64,000 bases of DNA, from contig JAZGUH010000368.1 in assembly GCA_037893225.1 (NCBI GenBank), positions 186,001-250,000 on the forward strand, written 5' to 3'. Shown in pieces: positions 9,423 through 22,724 of this stretch (positions are counted from its first letter, which is position 1; every line of letters begins with the position of its first letter). The translations under genes and the position numbers were made by a program. This DNA comes from Hippasteria phrygiana (taxonomy: Eukaryota > Echinodermata > Asteroidea > Valvatida > Goniasteridae). A model generated the notes under the pieces. It ran no database searches and was not told where the DNA came from. It worked only from the letters and a program-made list of their open reading frames with translations.

Positions 9423-12400
9423 TTTTTTTTTCTTTTTCAGACTTTTTGCCCATAGCATTTGTACACGTTTTCTTTCTGCCAGGCACTTTGGCTACTTTTA
9501 TGCAGCCGATTGCCTTTAAATTTAACAGACACTTAGACCAACTGCTCAGGATGCATGCCGAACTTTTACGTCATGATGACGTCATCACGTAATTTTTTAT
9601 GAATTTTTGAATTTTGAAAATCGTAACATTCATTAAATTATATCTAGCGAACAAAACAAGATATTTTCAAAATTCTTTTTCTTATAGCTTTGGTATGTCT
9701 CAAAGATATGCCTTAAAAAGCGAAAATTGTGTGACGTCATGATGACGTCATCAAAAATGCTTTTTTTTTTTAACGCATGTAAGGGTCAATCTGATTACAA
9801 AAATGTATACATTGTATTTTTCTGTACCCAATTCCAAAATTTCATGATCGTGGCTCACTCAAGTAACAAATGACAGCCATTTCAAAATTTAGACCAAATT
9901 CAATATAACACAAAGGAATTCTGGGACGGGCTGATAACCATGGCTATTATGAGCTTGCTGTTTATAAAAGGGGTTGATTTCTAGTCTTTTTTCAAGTCGC
10001 TGAATTTTTGAAGTATTAAAATCGTAACATTCTTTTCAATATATCTAGCGAACAAAACAAGATATTTTCAAAATTATTTTTGTTATAGCTTTGGTATGTC
10101 TCAAAGATATGCCCTAAAAGGCGAAAATTGTGTGACGTCATGATGACGTCATCAAAAATTTTTTTTTTTTTAACGCATGTAAGGGTCAATCCGATTACAA
10201 AAATGTATACATTGTATTTTTCTGTACCCAATTCCAAAATTTCATGATCGTGGCTCACTCAAGTAAGAAATGACAGCCATTTCAAAATTTAGACCAAATT
10301 CAATATAACACAAAGGAATTCTGGGACGGGCTGATAACCATGGCTATTATGAGCTTGCTGTTTATAAAAGGGGTTGATTTCTAGTCTTTTTTCAAGTCGC
10401 TGAATTTTTGAAGTTTTAAAATCGTAACATTCTTTTCAATATATCTAGCGAACAAAACAAGATATTTTCAAAATTATTTTTGTTACAGCTTTGGTATGTC
10501 TCAAAGATATGCCCTAAATGGCGAAAATTGTGTGACGTCATGATGACGTCATCAACAATATTTTTTTTTTTAAACGCATGTAAGGGTCAATCTGATTACA
10601 AAAATGTATACATTGTCTTTTTCTGTACCCAATTCCAAAATTTCATGATCGTGGCTCACTCAAGTAAGAAATAACAGCCATTTCAAAATTTAGACCAAAT
10701 TCAATATAACACAAAGGAATTCTGGGAAGGGCTGATAACCATGGCTATTATGAGCTTGCTGTTTATAAAAGGGGTTGATTTCTAGTCTTTTTTCAAGTCG
10801 CTGAATTTTTGAAGTATTAAAATCGTAACATTCTTTTCAATATATCTAGCGAACAAAACAAGATATTTTAAAAATTATTTTTGTTATAGCTTTGGTATGT
10901 CTCAAAGATATGCCCTAAAAGGCGAAAATTGTGTGACGTCATGATGACGTCATGAACAATATTTTTTTTTTTTAACGCATGTAAGGGTCAATCCGATTAC
11001 AAAAATGTATACATTGAATTTTTCTGTACCTAATTCCAAAATTTCATGATCGTGGCTCACTCAAGTAAGAAATAGGAGCCATTTCAAAATTTAGACCAAA
11101 TTCAATATAACACAAAGGAATTCTGGGAAGGGCAGATAACCATGGCTTAAATGAGCATGCTGTTTATAAAAAGGGTTGATTTGTAGTCTTTTTTCAAGTC
11201 GCTGAATTGTTAAATTTTTGGAATCGTAACATTCTTTTCAATATATCTAGCGAACAAAACAAGATATTTTCAAAATTCTTTTTGTTATAGCTTTGGTATG
11301 TCTCAAAGATATGCCCTAAAAAGCGAAAATTGTGTGACGTCATGATGACGTCATAAAAAAAATCTTTTTTCAAGTCGCTAGAATATTGCCCATAGCATTT
11401 GTAAACGTTTTCTTTCTTACCGGCCACTTTGGCTACTTTTAAACTTGGCAGACACTTACCCCAACTGCTCACAATGTGTGCCGAACCTTTACGTCATGGT
11501 GACGTCATCACATGTCACGTGACGTCATCTGAAAGGGGAATTTTTCGAAGCCATACTTTTACCGAAGTAGAAGTCAGATTAAGTTGAAAAGTAATATCTA
11601 GGTAGCCCAGTAGATTATCTTAAACAATTTTGTGTCAGGAATGCTTGTAGGCCGGCATGTGTTATATATGAAAATTGATGCGACGTTATGGTGACGTCAT
11701 CATATGATTTTATAGTAATTGTTTTACTTTTGAATCTTTAAGCTATAAGGCCTATCTCATCAACTGAACATGCTAATTTCGAAATTCTTATTGTAATTCT
11801 TTTTGAAATAGGTTTTTTAGGTAAACAAGTTTTACGTTCTGTGATTTGGGAGGATTTAACATAATTTTCAAAAATAGTTGTTGTATTTTGTTCCACTCAA
11901 GTAAATGTTGTCTCAATCGTATTTTGGATTACCTTACTTTTAATTTCCAGTTTATAATTCCCAATGTATTAAAAAAAATGCGTTCTGTGATTTTCTACTG
12001 CTCAAATAAAGTTTGTTTCAGCCGTCTATTCTTTAAGGTGTGTTGCGTTAATTACTAGTTTTCCGTTTTCAAACACTACATGGGGTATGCTTCGCTCTCA
12101 CCCACCGCTCTATGTGTGTGTTTGCCTTAAATTGTTAGTTAAGTTTGGTATACAGTGCTAGGCGCCACCGGACAAAATCCGTGAATGAGTTTTTACCAGT
12201 AAACTCGTATGCTGCCCTCTACAGTTCACTAAACACAACCAGAGGAGTATTTTTTTAAGTACTACCGCCCTCTTGCGCTAAAAAGTTGACAGGTTTGTCA
12301 ATTGTGGCAGAGAAACTTTTGACCAGTAAGATTATGTCGAACTTTCCTTGCATTTAACTGTACCTCCCTAGGGTGTGTGGAAAATCATATTACAATTGGA

Positions 12401-14976
12401 GAATTCAGGACTATTAGGGTTAATAAGACCGTATTTTCTTTCAATTATATACTGTAATAAAAATATACCAGTAAGACTTCATTAAATAACTCTCTTTATT
12501 CAAAGGTCTTGTTTTCAAAGAATTCTTTTTATTGCTTCCTACGTGCCACAATGTCAACATGCATTTTTATCAAGAACATATCACATAATATTAATAAAGA
12601 TTCAAATTTGAGAGGCAAGTTACTCCAATACAAGCCTGAAAACAAAATGTTGAAGAGAAAAAGTTGTGTATTTAACAAGTGCATTCAGTGAAAAGCACAG
12701 AAACAATCATGCGTCTTATAACATTCTTTCCAAATTCTTATTGTAATTCTTTTTGAAATATGTTTTTTACGTCATAGGTAAACAAGTTTTGCGTTCTGTG
12801 ATTTGGGAGGATTTAACATAATTTTCAAAAATAATTGTTGTATTTTGTTCCACTCAAGTAAATGTTGTCTCAATCGTCTTTTGGATTACCTTACATTTAA
12901 TTTCCAGTTTATAATTCCCAATGTATTAAACAAAATGCGTTCTGTGATTTTCTACTGCTCAAATAAAGTTTGTTTCAGCCGTCTATTCTTTAAGGTGTGT
13001 TGCGTTAATTACTGGTTTTCCGTTTTCAAACACTACATGGGGTATGCTTCGCTCTCACCCACCGCTCTATGTGTGTGTTTGCCTTAAATTGTTAGTTAAG
13101 TTTGGTATACAGTGCTAGGCGCCACCGGACAAAATCCGTGAATGAGTTTTTACCAGTAAACTCGTATGCTGCCCTCTACAGTTCACTAAACACAACCAGA
13201 GGAGTATTTTTTTAAGTACTACCGCCCTCTTGCGCTAAAAAGTTGACAGGTTTGTCAATTGTGGCAGAGAAACTTTTGACCAGTAAGATTATGTCGAACT
13301 TTCCTTGCATTTAACTGTACCTCCCTAGGGTGTGTGGAAAATCATATTACAATTGGAGAATTCAGGACTATTAGGGTTAATAAGACCGTATTTTCTTTCA
13401 ATTATATACTGTAATAAAAATATACTAGTAAGACTTCATTAAATAACTCTCTTTATTCAAAGGTCTTGTTTTCAAAGAATTTTTTTTATTGCTTCCTACG
13501 TGCCACAATGTCAACATCCATTTTTATCAAGAACATATCACATAATATTAATATAGATTCAAATTTGAGAGGCAAGTTACTCCAATACAAGCCTGAAAAC
13601 AAAATGTTGAAGAGAAAAAGTTGTGTATTTAACAAGTGCATTCAGTGAAAAGCACAGAAACAATCAGGCGTCTTATAACATTCTTTTTGAATTACAGACA
13701 TACATGATGACGTCATCACATGCCACGTGACGTCATCTTAAAGGGGCAGTTTTTGAAGCTATATATCTACAAAAGTACAAGTTCGATTAAGTTGAAAAGT
13801 AATATCTAGGTAGCCCAGTAGGTTTATAGCTGAAAATTGACATGACATTATCATGATTGATGTCATCACATGTCACGTGACGTCATCTTAAAGGGGCAGT
13901 TTTGAAGCCATATATCTACAAAAGTACAAATTCGATTAAGTTGAAATGTAATATCCAGGTAGGTCTGCAGGTTCATAGATGAAAATAAACATGACAATAG
14001 GACGACGTCATCACATGTCACGTGACGTCATCTTAAAGGGGCAGTTTTGGAAGCCATATATCAACAAAAGTACAAGTTCAATTAAGTTGAAACGTAATAT
14101 CTAGGTAGGCCAGTAGGTTTATAGATGGAAATTGACATGACATTATCATGATGTCATCACATGTCACGTGATGTCATCTTAAAGGGGCATTCGCTAGACT
14201 ATTGCATTTGTACATGTTTTTTTCTTACTGGCACTTTGGGTACTTTTAAAATTGGCAGACACTTAGACCAACTGCTCAGAATGTGTGTCGAACTTTTATG
14301 TCATGATGACGTCATCACATGTCAACTTGACGTCATCTTAAAAGGGCATTTTTCGTAGCCATACATTGTGTATCTACAAAAGTACAAGTCCGATTAAGTT
14401 GAAACGTAATATCTAAGTATGCTACACGGTGTGTTATAGATGAAAGTTGACATAACGTTATGATGACATCACATGTCACGTGATGTCATCTTAAAGGAGC
14501 ATTCGCTAGACTATTGCCCATAGCATTTGTACACTTTTTTCTTATTGGCACTTTGGGTACTTTTCAAATTGGCAGACACTTAGACCAACTGCTCAGAATG
14601 TGTGTCGAACTTTTACGTCATGATGACATCATCACATGTCACGTGACGTCATCTTAAAGAGGCATTTTTCAAAGCCATATATCTACAAAAGTACAAGTCC
14701 GATTAAGTTCAAACATGTATCTAGGTATGCCACCGGGTGTTATAGGTGAACATTGACTTGACGTTATGAAGTGATCACATGTCACGTGATGTCATTTTAA
14801 AGGAGCATTCGCTACACTATTCCCCATAACATTTGTACTCGATTTCTTTCTTTAAACCAATCCTTCACACATCCAATAACGTTAATTATTGTATAAACAT
14901 TTGACTAACTAACACAATAAAAAAAACACGAAACAGCCCTGTGTTTGTCCACGGGACAAACACATAACATGTCTAG
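9390..14976 (+). mobile_element. H7: composite Helitron-like unit with D modules, ATAACATGT tag
   Basis: The longest unit (about 5.6 kb): T tract, leader, five B modules (near 9613, 10020, 10420, 10820 and 11222), a short C block, two tandem 957-bp D modules (11782-13683), then more C modules. The tail hairpin differs: GTGTTTGTCC, loop ACG, GGACAAACAC, followed by ATAACATGT and CTAG at 14973-14976. It is duplicated as H17 in the other giant intron (offset 32201-32202); H17 has one B module fewer. Confidence 0.62.
11782..13683 (+). repeat. Tandem pair of 957-bp D modules in H7
   Basis: Two copies (ATTTGGGAGG at 11844 and 12801, period 957) of a segment unlike the CRE-rich modules: no TGACGTCA cluster, moderate GC and richer sequence. 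Each copy has GCTGCCCTCTAC and ACCGCCCTCTTGCGC about 50 bp apart. On the minus strand each has an acceptor-like TTTTGTTTTCAG followed by an open frame and AATAAA. It may be captured host DNA; the source was not identified. Confidence 0.7.
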
Positions 14977-17335
14977 TTTTTTTTTTCTTTTTTTTTTTTT
15001 TCTTTTTCAGACTTTTTGCCCATAGCATTTGTACACGTTTTCTTTCTGCCAGGCACTTTGGCTACTTTTATGCAGCCGATTGCCTTTAAACTTACCAGAC
15101 ACTTAGACCAACTGCTCAGGATGCATGCCGAACTTTTACGTCATGATGACGTCATCACGTGATTTTTTATGAATTTTTGAATTTTGAAAATCGTAACATT
15201 TATTAAATTATATCTAGCGAACAAAACAAGATATTTTCAAAATTATTTTTCTTATAGCTTTGGTATGTCTCAAAGATATGCCCTAAATTGCGAAAATTGT
15301 GTGACGTCATGATGACGTCATCAAAAATGTGTTTTTTTTTTTACGCATGTAAGGGTCAATCCGATTACAAAAATGTATACATTGAATTTTCCTGTACCTA
15401 ATTCCAAAATTTCATGATCGTGGCTCACTCAAGTATGAAATAGGAGCCATTTCAAAATTTAGACCAAATTCAATATAACACAAAGGAATTCTGGGAAGGG
15501 CTGATAACCATGGGTATTTTGTGCTTGCTGTTTATAAAAGGGGTTGATTTCTAGTCTTTTTTCAAGTCGCTAAATGTTTGAAGTTTTAAAATCGTAACAT
15601 TCTTTTTAATATATCTAGCGAACAAAACAAGATATTTTCAAAATTATTTTTGTTACAGCTTTGGTATGTCTCAAAGATATGCCCTAAAAAGCGAAAATTG
15701 TGTGACGTCATGATGACGTCATCAACAAATTTTTTTTTTAAACGCATGTAAGGGTCAATCCGATTACAAAAGTGTATTCATTGAATTTTTCTGTACGTAA
15801 TTCCAAAATTTCATGATCGTGGCTCACTCAAGTAAGAAATGACAGCCATTTCAAAATTTAGACCAAATTCAATATAACACAAAGGAATTCTGGGACGGGT
15901 TGATAACCATGGCTATTATGTGCTTGCTGTTTATAAAAGGGGTTGATTTGTAGTCTTTTTTCAAGTCGCTGAATTTTTGAATTTCTTAAATCGTAACATT
16001 CTTTTCAATATATCTAGCGAACAAAACAAGACATTTTCAAAATTCTTTTTGTTATAGCTTTGGTATGTCTCAAAGATATGCCCTAAAAAGCGAAAATTGT
16101 GTGACGTCATGATGACGTCATAAATAAATTATTTTTTCAAGTTGCTAGAATATTGCCCATAGCATTTGTAAACGTTTTCTTTCTTACCGGCCACTTTGGC
16201 TACTTTTAAACTTGGCAGACACTTACACCAACTGCTCACAATGTCTGCCGAACTTTTACGTCATGATGACGTCATCACATGTCACGTGACGTCATCTTAA
16301 AAGGGCATTTTTTCGAAGCCTTATATCTACAAAAGTACAAGTCCGATTAAGTTGAAACGTAATATCTAGGTATGCCACCGGGTGTTATAGATGAACATTG
16401 ACATGATGTTATGATGACGTCATCACATGTCACGTGACGTCATCTTAAAGGGGCAGTTTTTGAAGCCATATATAAACAAAAGTACAAGTTCGATTAAGTT
16501 GAAATGTAATATCCAGGTAGGTCTGCAGGTTTATGGACGAAAATTGACATGACATTATGATGATGATGTCATCACACGTCACGTGACGTCATCTTAAAGG
16601 GGCAGTGTTTGAAGCCATAAACAAAAGTACAAGTCCGATTAAGTTGAAAAGTAATATCTAGGTAGCCCAATAGGTTTATAGATGAAAATTGACATGACAT
16701 TATTATGATGTCATCACATGTCACATGACGTCATCTTAAAGGTGCAGTTTTTGAAGCCATATATAAACAAAAGTACAAGTCCGATTAAGTTCAAAAGTAA
16801 TATCTAGGTAGCCCAGTAGGTATTTTAAATAAAACAATTGATGATGTCATGATTACGTCATCACTTGTTTCGTGTCATTATCTTAAAGGGGCATTTTTCG
16901 AAGCCATAAATCTACAAAAGTACAGGTCCGATTTATTTGAAATGTAATATATAGTCGGGTAGGCAAGCAGGTTTATAGATGAAAATTGACGTGACGTTAT
17001 GATGACGTCATCACATGTCACGTGACGTTATCTTAAAGGGGCAGTTTTTAAAGCCATAAATTGTATATCTACAAAAGTACAAGTTCGATTATTTTAAATG
17101 TAATATCTAGGTAGGTCAGCAAGTTTACAGATGTAAATTTACATTACGTTATGATGACGTCATCACAAGTGACTATTACAAACAACTTAAATTATTTTCA
17201 AAGTCTAACAAAAAAAACTGGCAGGAGCGCGATTGTTTGACGAAGTTTAATTATTGTATTCACATTTCACATCCAAATAAAAAAAAAAAAAAAACGAAAC
17301 AGCCCTGTGTTTGTCCACAAACACCGTCCGTCTAG
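14977..17335 (+). mobile_element. H8: Helitron-like unit, CGTCCGT tag
   Basis: Near-identical copy of H3 (offset 12749-12750): leader, three B modules (near 15193, 15593 and 15994), about seven C modules, a SINE-like tail (17205-17247), an A run, the hairpin, CGTCCGT and CTAG at 17332-17335. Differences from H3 are a few substitutions and homopolymer changes. The similarity ends at the poly-T after CTAG, so duplication boundaries coincide with unit boundaries. Confidence 0.62.
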
Positions 17336-20300
17336 TTTTTGTTTGCTTCTTTTTCAGACTTTTGCCCATATAGCATTTGTACACGTTTTCTTTCTACCAG
17401 GCACTTTTGCTACTTTGATGCAGCCGATTGCCTTTAAACTTAACAGACTCTTAGACCAACTGCTCAGAATGCATGCCGAACTTTTACGTCATGATGACGT
17501 CATCACGTGATTTTTTATGAATTTTTGAAATTTGAAAATCGTAACATTCTTTTTAATATATCTAGCGAACAAAACAAGATATTTTCAAAATTCTTTTTGT
17601 TATAGCTTTGGTATGTCTCAAAGATATGCCCTAAAAAGCGAAAATTGTTTGACGTCATGATGACGTCATCAAAAATATGTTTTTTTGTAAACGCATGTAA
17701 GGGTCAATTCGATTACAAAAATGTATACATTGAATTTTCCTGTACCCAATTCCAAAATTTCATGATCGTGGCTCACTCAAGTAAGAAATGACAGCCATTT
17801 CAAAATTTAGACCAAATTCAATATAACACAAAGGAATTCTGGGACTTGCAGATAACCATGGCTATTATGTGCTTGCTGTTTATAAAAGGGGTTGATTTCT
17901 AGTCTTTTTTCAAGTCGCTGAATTTTTGAAGTATTAAAATCGTAACATTCTTTTCAATATATCTAGCGAACAAAACAAGATATTTTCAAAATTCTTTTGG
18001 TTATAGCTTTGGTATGTCTCAAAGATATGCCCTAAAAGGCGAAAATTGTGTGAAGTCATGATGACGTCATCAACAATTTTTTTTTTTTTTTACGCATGTA
18101 AGGGTCAATCCGATTACAAAAATGTATACATTGAATTTTTCTGTACGTAATTCCAAAATTTCATGATCGTGGCTCACTCAAGTAAGAAATAGGAGCCATT
18201 TCAAAATTTAGACCAAATTCAATATAACACAAAGGAATTCTGGGAAGGGCAGATAACCATGGCTTAAATGAGCATGCTGTTTATAAAAAGGGTTGATTTG
18301 TAGTCTTTTTTCAAGTCGCTGAATTGTTAAATTTTTGGAATCGTAACATTCTTTTCAATATATCTAGCGAACAAAACAAGATATTTTCAAAATTCTTTTT
18401 GTTATAGCTTTGGTATGTCTCAAAGATATGCCCTAAAAAGCGAAAATTGTGTGACGTCATGATGACGTCATCACAAAAATTTTTTTTCAAGTCGCTAGAA
18501 TATTGCCCATAGCATTTGTAAACTTTTTCTTTCTTACCGGCCATTTTGGCTACTTTTAAACTTGGCAGACACTTACCCCAACTGCTCACAATGTGTGCCG
18601 AACCTTTACGTCATGTTGACGTCATCACATGTCACGTGACGTCATCTTAAAGGGGCATTTTTCGAAGCCATATATTTACAAAAGTACAAGTCCGATTAAG
18701 TTGGAACGTAATATCTAGGTATGCCACCGGGTGTTATAGATGAACATTGACATGACGTTATGATCAAGTCATAACATGTCACGTGGTGTCATCTTAAAGG
18801 GGCACTCGCTAGATTACTGCCCATAGCATTTGTAAACGTTTTCTTTCTTACCGGCCAGTTTGGCTACTTTTAAACTTGGCAGACACTTACCCCAACTGCT
18901 CACAATGTGTGCCGAACTTTTACGTCATGATGACGTCATCACATGTCACGTGACGTCATCTGAAAGGGACATTTTTCGAAGCATATTTTTACCGAAGTAG
19001 AAGTCAGATTAAGTTGAAAAGTAATATCTAGGTAGCCCAGTAGATTATCTTAAACAATTTTGTGTCTGGAATGCTTGTAGGCCGGCATATGTTATATATG
19101 AAAATTGATGCGCCGTTATGGTGACGTCATCATATGATTTTATAGTAATTTTTTAACTTTTGAATCTTTAAGCTATAAGGCCTATCTCATCAACTGAACA
19201 TGCTAATTTCGAAATTCTTATTGTAATTCTTTTTGAAATAGGTTTTTTAGGTCATAGGTAAACAAGTTTTACGTTCTGTGATTTGGGAGGATTTAACATA
19301 ATTTTCAAAAATAGTTGTTGTATTTTGTTCCACTCAAGTAAATGTTGTCTCAATCGTATTTTGGATTACCTTACTTTAATTTCCAGTTTATAATTCCCAA
19401 TGTATTAAAAAAAATGCGTTCTGTGATTTTCTACTGCTCAAATCAAGTTTGTTTCAGCCGTCCAATCTTTAAGGTGTGTTGCGTTAATTACTGGTTTTTC
19501 GTCTTCAAACACTACAGGGTGTATGCTTCGGTCTCACCCACCGCTCTATGTGTGTGTTTGCCTTAAATTGTTAGTTAAGTTTGGTATACAGTGCATGCTA
19601 GGCGGCACCGGACAAAATCCGTGAACTAATTTTTACCAGTAAACTCGTATGCTGCCCTCTACAATTCACTAAACCCAACCGGAGGAGTATTTTTTGTAAG
19701 TACTACCGCCCTCTTGCGCTAAAAAGTTGACAGGTTTGTCAATTGTGGCAGAGAAACTTTTGACCAGCAAGACTATGTCGAACTTTCCTTGCATTTAACT
19801 GTACCTCCCTAGGGTGTGTGGAAAATCATATTACAATTGGAGAATTCAAGACTATTAGGGTTAATAAGACCGTATTTTCTTTCAATTATATACTGTAATA
19901 AAAATATACCAGTAAGACTTCATTAAATAACTCTCTTCATTCAAAGGTCTTGTTTTCAAAGAATTCTTTTTATTGCTTCCTACGTGCCACAATGTCAACA
20001 TGCATTTTTATCAAGAACATATCACATAATATTAATAAAGATTCAAATTTGAGAGGCAAGTTACTCCAATAAAAGCCTGAAAACAAAATGTTGAAGAGAA
20101 AAAGTTGTGTATTTAACAAGTGCATTCAGTGAAAAGCACAGAAACAATCAGGCGTCTTATAACATTCTTTCCAAATTCTTATTGTAATTCTTTTTGAAAT
20201 ATGTTTTTTACGTCATAGGTAAACAAGTTTTGCGTTCTGTGATTTGGGAGGATTTAACATAATTTTCAAAAATAATTGTTGTATTTTGTTCCACTCAAGT

Positions 20301-21540
20301 AAATGTTGTCTCAATCGTCATTTGGATTACCTTACAATTAATTTCCAGTTTATAATTCCCAATGTATTAAACAAAATGCGTTCTGTGATTTTCTACTGCT
20401 CAAATCAAGTTTGTTTCAGCCGTCCAATCTTTAAGGTGTGTTGCGTTAATTACTGGTTTTTCGTCTTCAAACACTACAGGGGGTATGCTTCGGTCCCACC
20501 CACCGCTCTATGTGTGTGTTTGCCTTAAATTGTTAGTTAAGTTTGGTATACAGTGCATGCTAGGCGGCACCGGACAAAATCCGTGAACTAATTTTTACCA
20601 GTAAACTCGTATGCTGCCCTCTACAATTCACTAAACCCAACCAGAGGAGAATTTTTTTAAAGTACTACCGCCCTCTTGCGCTAAAAAGTTGACAGGTTTG
20701 TCAATTGTGGCAGAGAAACTTTTGACCAGCAAGATTATGTCGAACTTTCCTTGCATTTAACTGTACCTCCCTAGGGTGTGTGGAAAATCATATTAAAATT
20801 GGAGAATTCAGGACTATTAGGGGTAATAAGACCGTATTTTCTTTCAATTATATACTGTAATAAAAATATACCAGTAAGACTTCATTAAATAACTCTCTTC
20901 ATTCAAAGGTCTTGTTTTCAAAGAATTCCTTTTATTGCTTCCTACGTGCCACAATGTCAACATGCATTTTTATCAAGAACATATCACATAATATTAATAA
21001 AGATTCAAATTTGAGAGGCAAGTTACTCCAATACAAGCCTGAAAACAAAATGTTGAAGAGAAAAAGTTGTGTATTTAACAAGTGCATTCAGTAAAAAGCA
21101 CAGAAACAATCAGGCGTCTTATAACATTCTTTTTGAATTACAGACATACATGATGACGTCATCACATGCCACGTGACGTCATCTTAAAGGGGCATTTTTC
21201 GAAGCCATATATCTACAAAAGTACAAGTCCGATTCAGTTGAAACACACTATCTAGGTATGCCACCCGGTGTCATAGATGAAAATTGACATAACGTTATGA
21301 TGAAGTCATTACATGTCATGTGATGTCATCTTAAAGGGGCATTCGCTAGGCTATTTTCCATAGCATTTGTACACGATTCCTTTTTTTAAACCAATCCTTC
21401 ACACATCCAATAACATCTTCATCCCTCCGTCTTTGTTAACTAACAAACAACTTTAAATATTGCATACACATTTGACATCCAAACTAACAATAACAAAATT
21501 CGAAACAGCCCTGTGTTTGTCCACAAACACTTGCCTCTAG
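17336..21540 (+). mobile_element. H9: composite Helitron-like unit with D modules, TTGCCT tag
   Basis: Leader after GCTTCTTTTTCAG, three B modules, C block (18490-19130), two D modules (19212-21131), a short C block, then the tail with hairpin, TTGCCT and CTAG at 21537-21540. It joins a D pair, otherwise seen with the ATAACATGT tag (H7, H17), to a TTGCCT tail. It therefore looks like a recombinant between lineages. Confidence 0.6.
19212..21131 (+). repeat. Tandem pair of about 960-bp D modules in H9
   Basis: Diverged copy of the H7 D pair (ATTTGGGAGG at 19281 and 20242, period 961). Shared changes such as CAAATCAAG, CCGTCCAATC and GGCGGCACC occur in both copies here. That suggests the two copies were homogenised after the pair split from the H7/H17 lineage. 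Confidence 0.7.
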
Positions 21541-22724
21541 TTTTTTTTTTTTTTCTTTTTCAGCCAAATGCCCATAGCATTTGTACACGTTTTCTTTCTT
21601 ACCGGCACTTTGGCTACTTTTATGGTGCCGATTGGCTTTAAACTTGGCAGACACTTAGACTAACTACTCAGAATGTATGCCGAACATTTACGTCATGATG
21701 ACGTCATCACGTGATTTTTTATGAATTTTTGAAATTGTAAAATCGTAACATTCTTTTCAATATATCTGGCGAACAAAACAAGATATTTTCAAAATTCTTT
21801 TTGGTATAGCTTTGGTATGTCTCAAAGATATCCCCTAAAAGGGAGAAAATGTGTGACGTCATGATGACATCATCAAAAATGTGCTTTTTTAATACACATA
21901 TAAGGACAGGTCCGATCGTCATGAAAATTGGTGGGTAGGTAGATAGTGCCACTAGCATGTAAAATCCAAAGTGACGTCATGATGACGTCATCGGCTGATT
22001 TTCTATGAATTTTTAGTTCTATCCCAAATCCCATAGACTTTGTACACGAATTTTGTAAGAGCCACTTTGGTCACTAAACAACCTCAGATCTTAATCAGGT
22101 TTAACTCAAACAGAGACCCTAAGCTGAAAATGTATGCCGAAGAGTGACGTCATGATGACGTCATCACTTGTCATGTGACGTCATCTTAAAGGTGCATTTT
22201 TCAAGGGCACATATCTAGAGAACCGTAGGTCCGATTGCATTCAAACCTGCTATGGTGGTAGACAAGTACGTGTTATAGATGAAAATTGAGGTGACGTCAT
22301 GATGACCTCATCATACGATTTTATAGTAATTGTAAAGTTTTTTAACCTTAAAGTTTCTTAAACCCATATCTCTTTAACAGAACATGCTAAATTCAAAATT
22401 CTTTTTGTAATAGCTTTGTTAGCTCCTATATTCTTTCACATAAATGGGAAAATGTGTGACGTCATCATGACGTCATCAAAAATATGCTTTTTTGAAACAC
22501 ATATAAGGGTAGGTCCGATCGTCATAAAAATTGGTGGGTATGTAGATAGTGCCACCCGCATGCAGAAGCCGAAGTGACGTCATGAGACCTCATCGGCTAA
22601 TTTTCTATAATTTGTTAATTTTTTTAATTTTATTAAAAATTTTGAAATTTCATTTTAATCACCAAATTTTACACAAAAACACCGAAACAGCCCTGTGTTT
22701 GTCCACAAACACTATTGGCTCTAG
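21541..22724 (+). mobile_element. H10: Helitron-like unit with distinct middle, TATTGGCT tag
   Basis: Leader with GCCAAATGCCC, an F-type module (GGTCCGATCGTCATG, TGGTGGGTAGGTAGAT), then 22000-22640 with two diverged segments (CCCATAGACTTTGTACACG and CCGATTGCATTCAAACC) seen once in the window. The tail has an AT-rich stretch, GAAACAGCCC, hairpin, TATTGGCT and CTAG at 22721-22724. It may represent an older subfamily. Confidence 0.55.
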
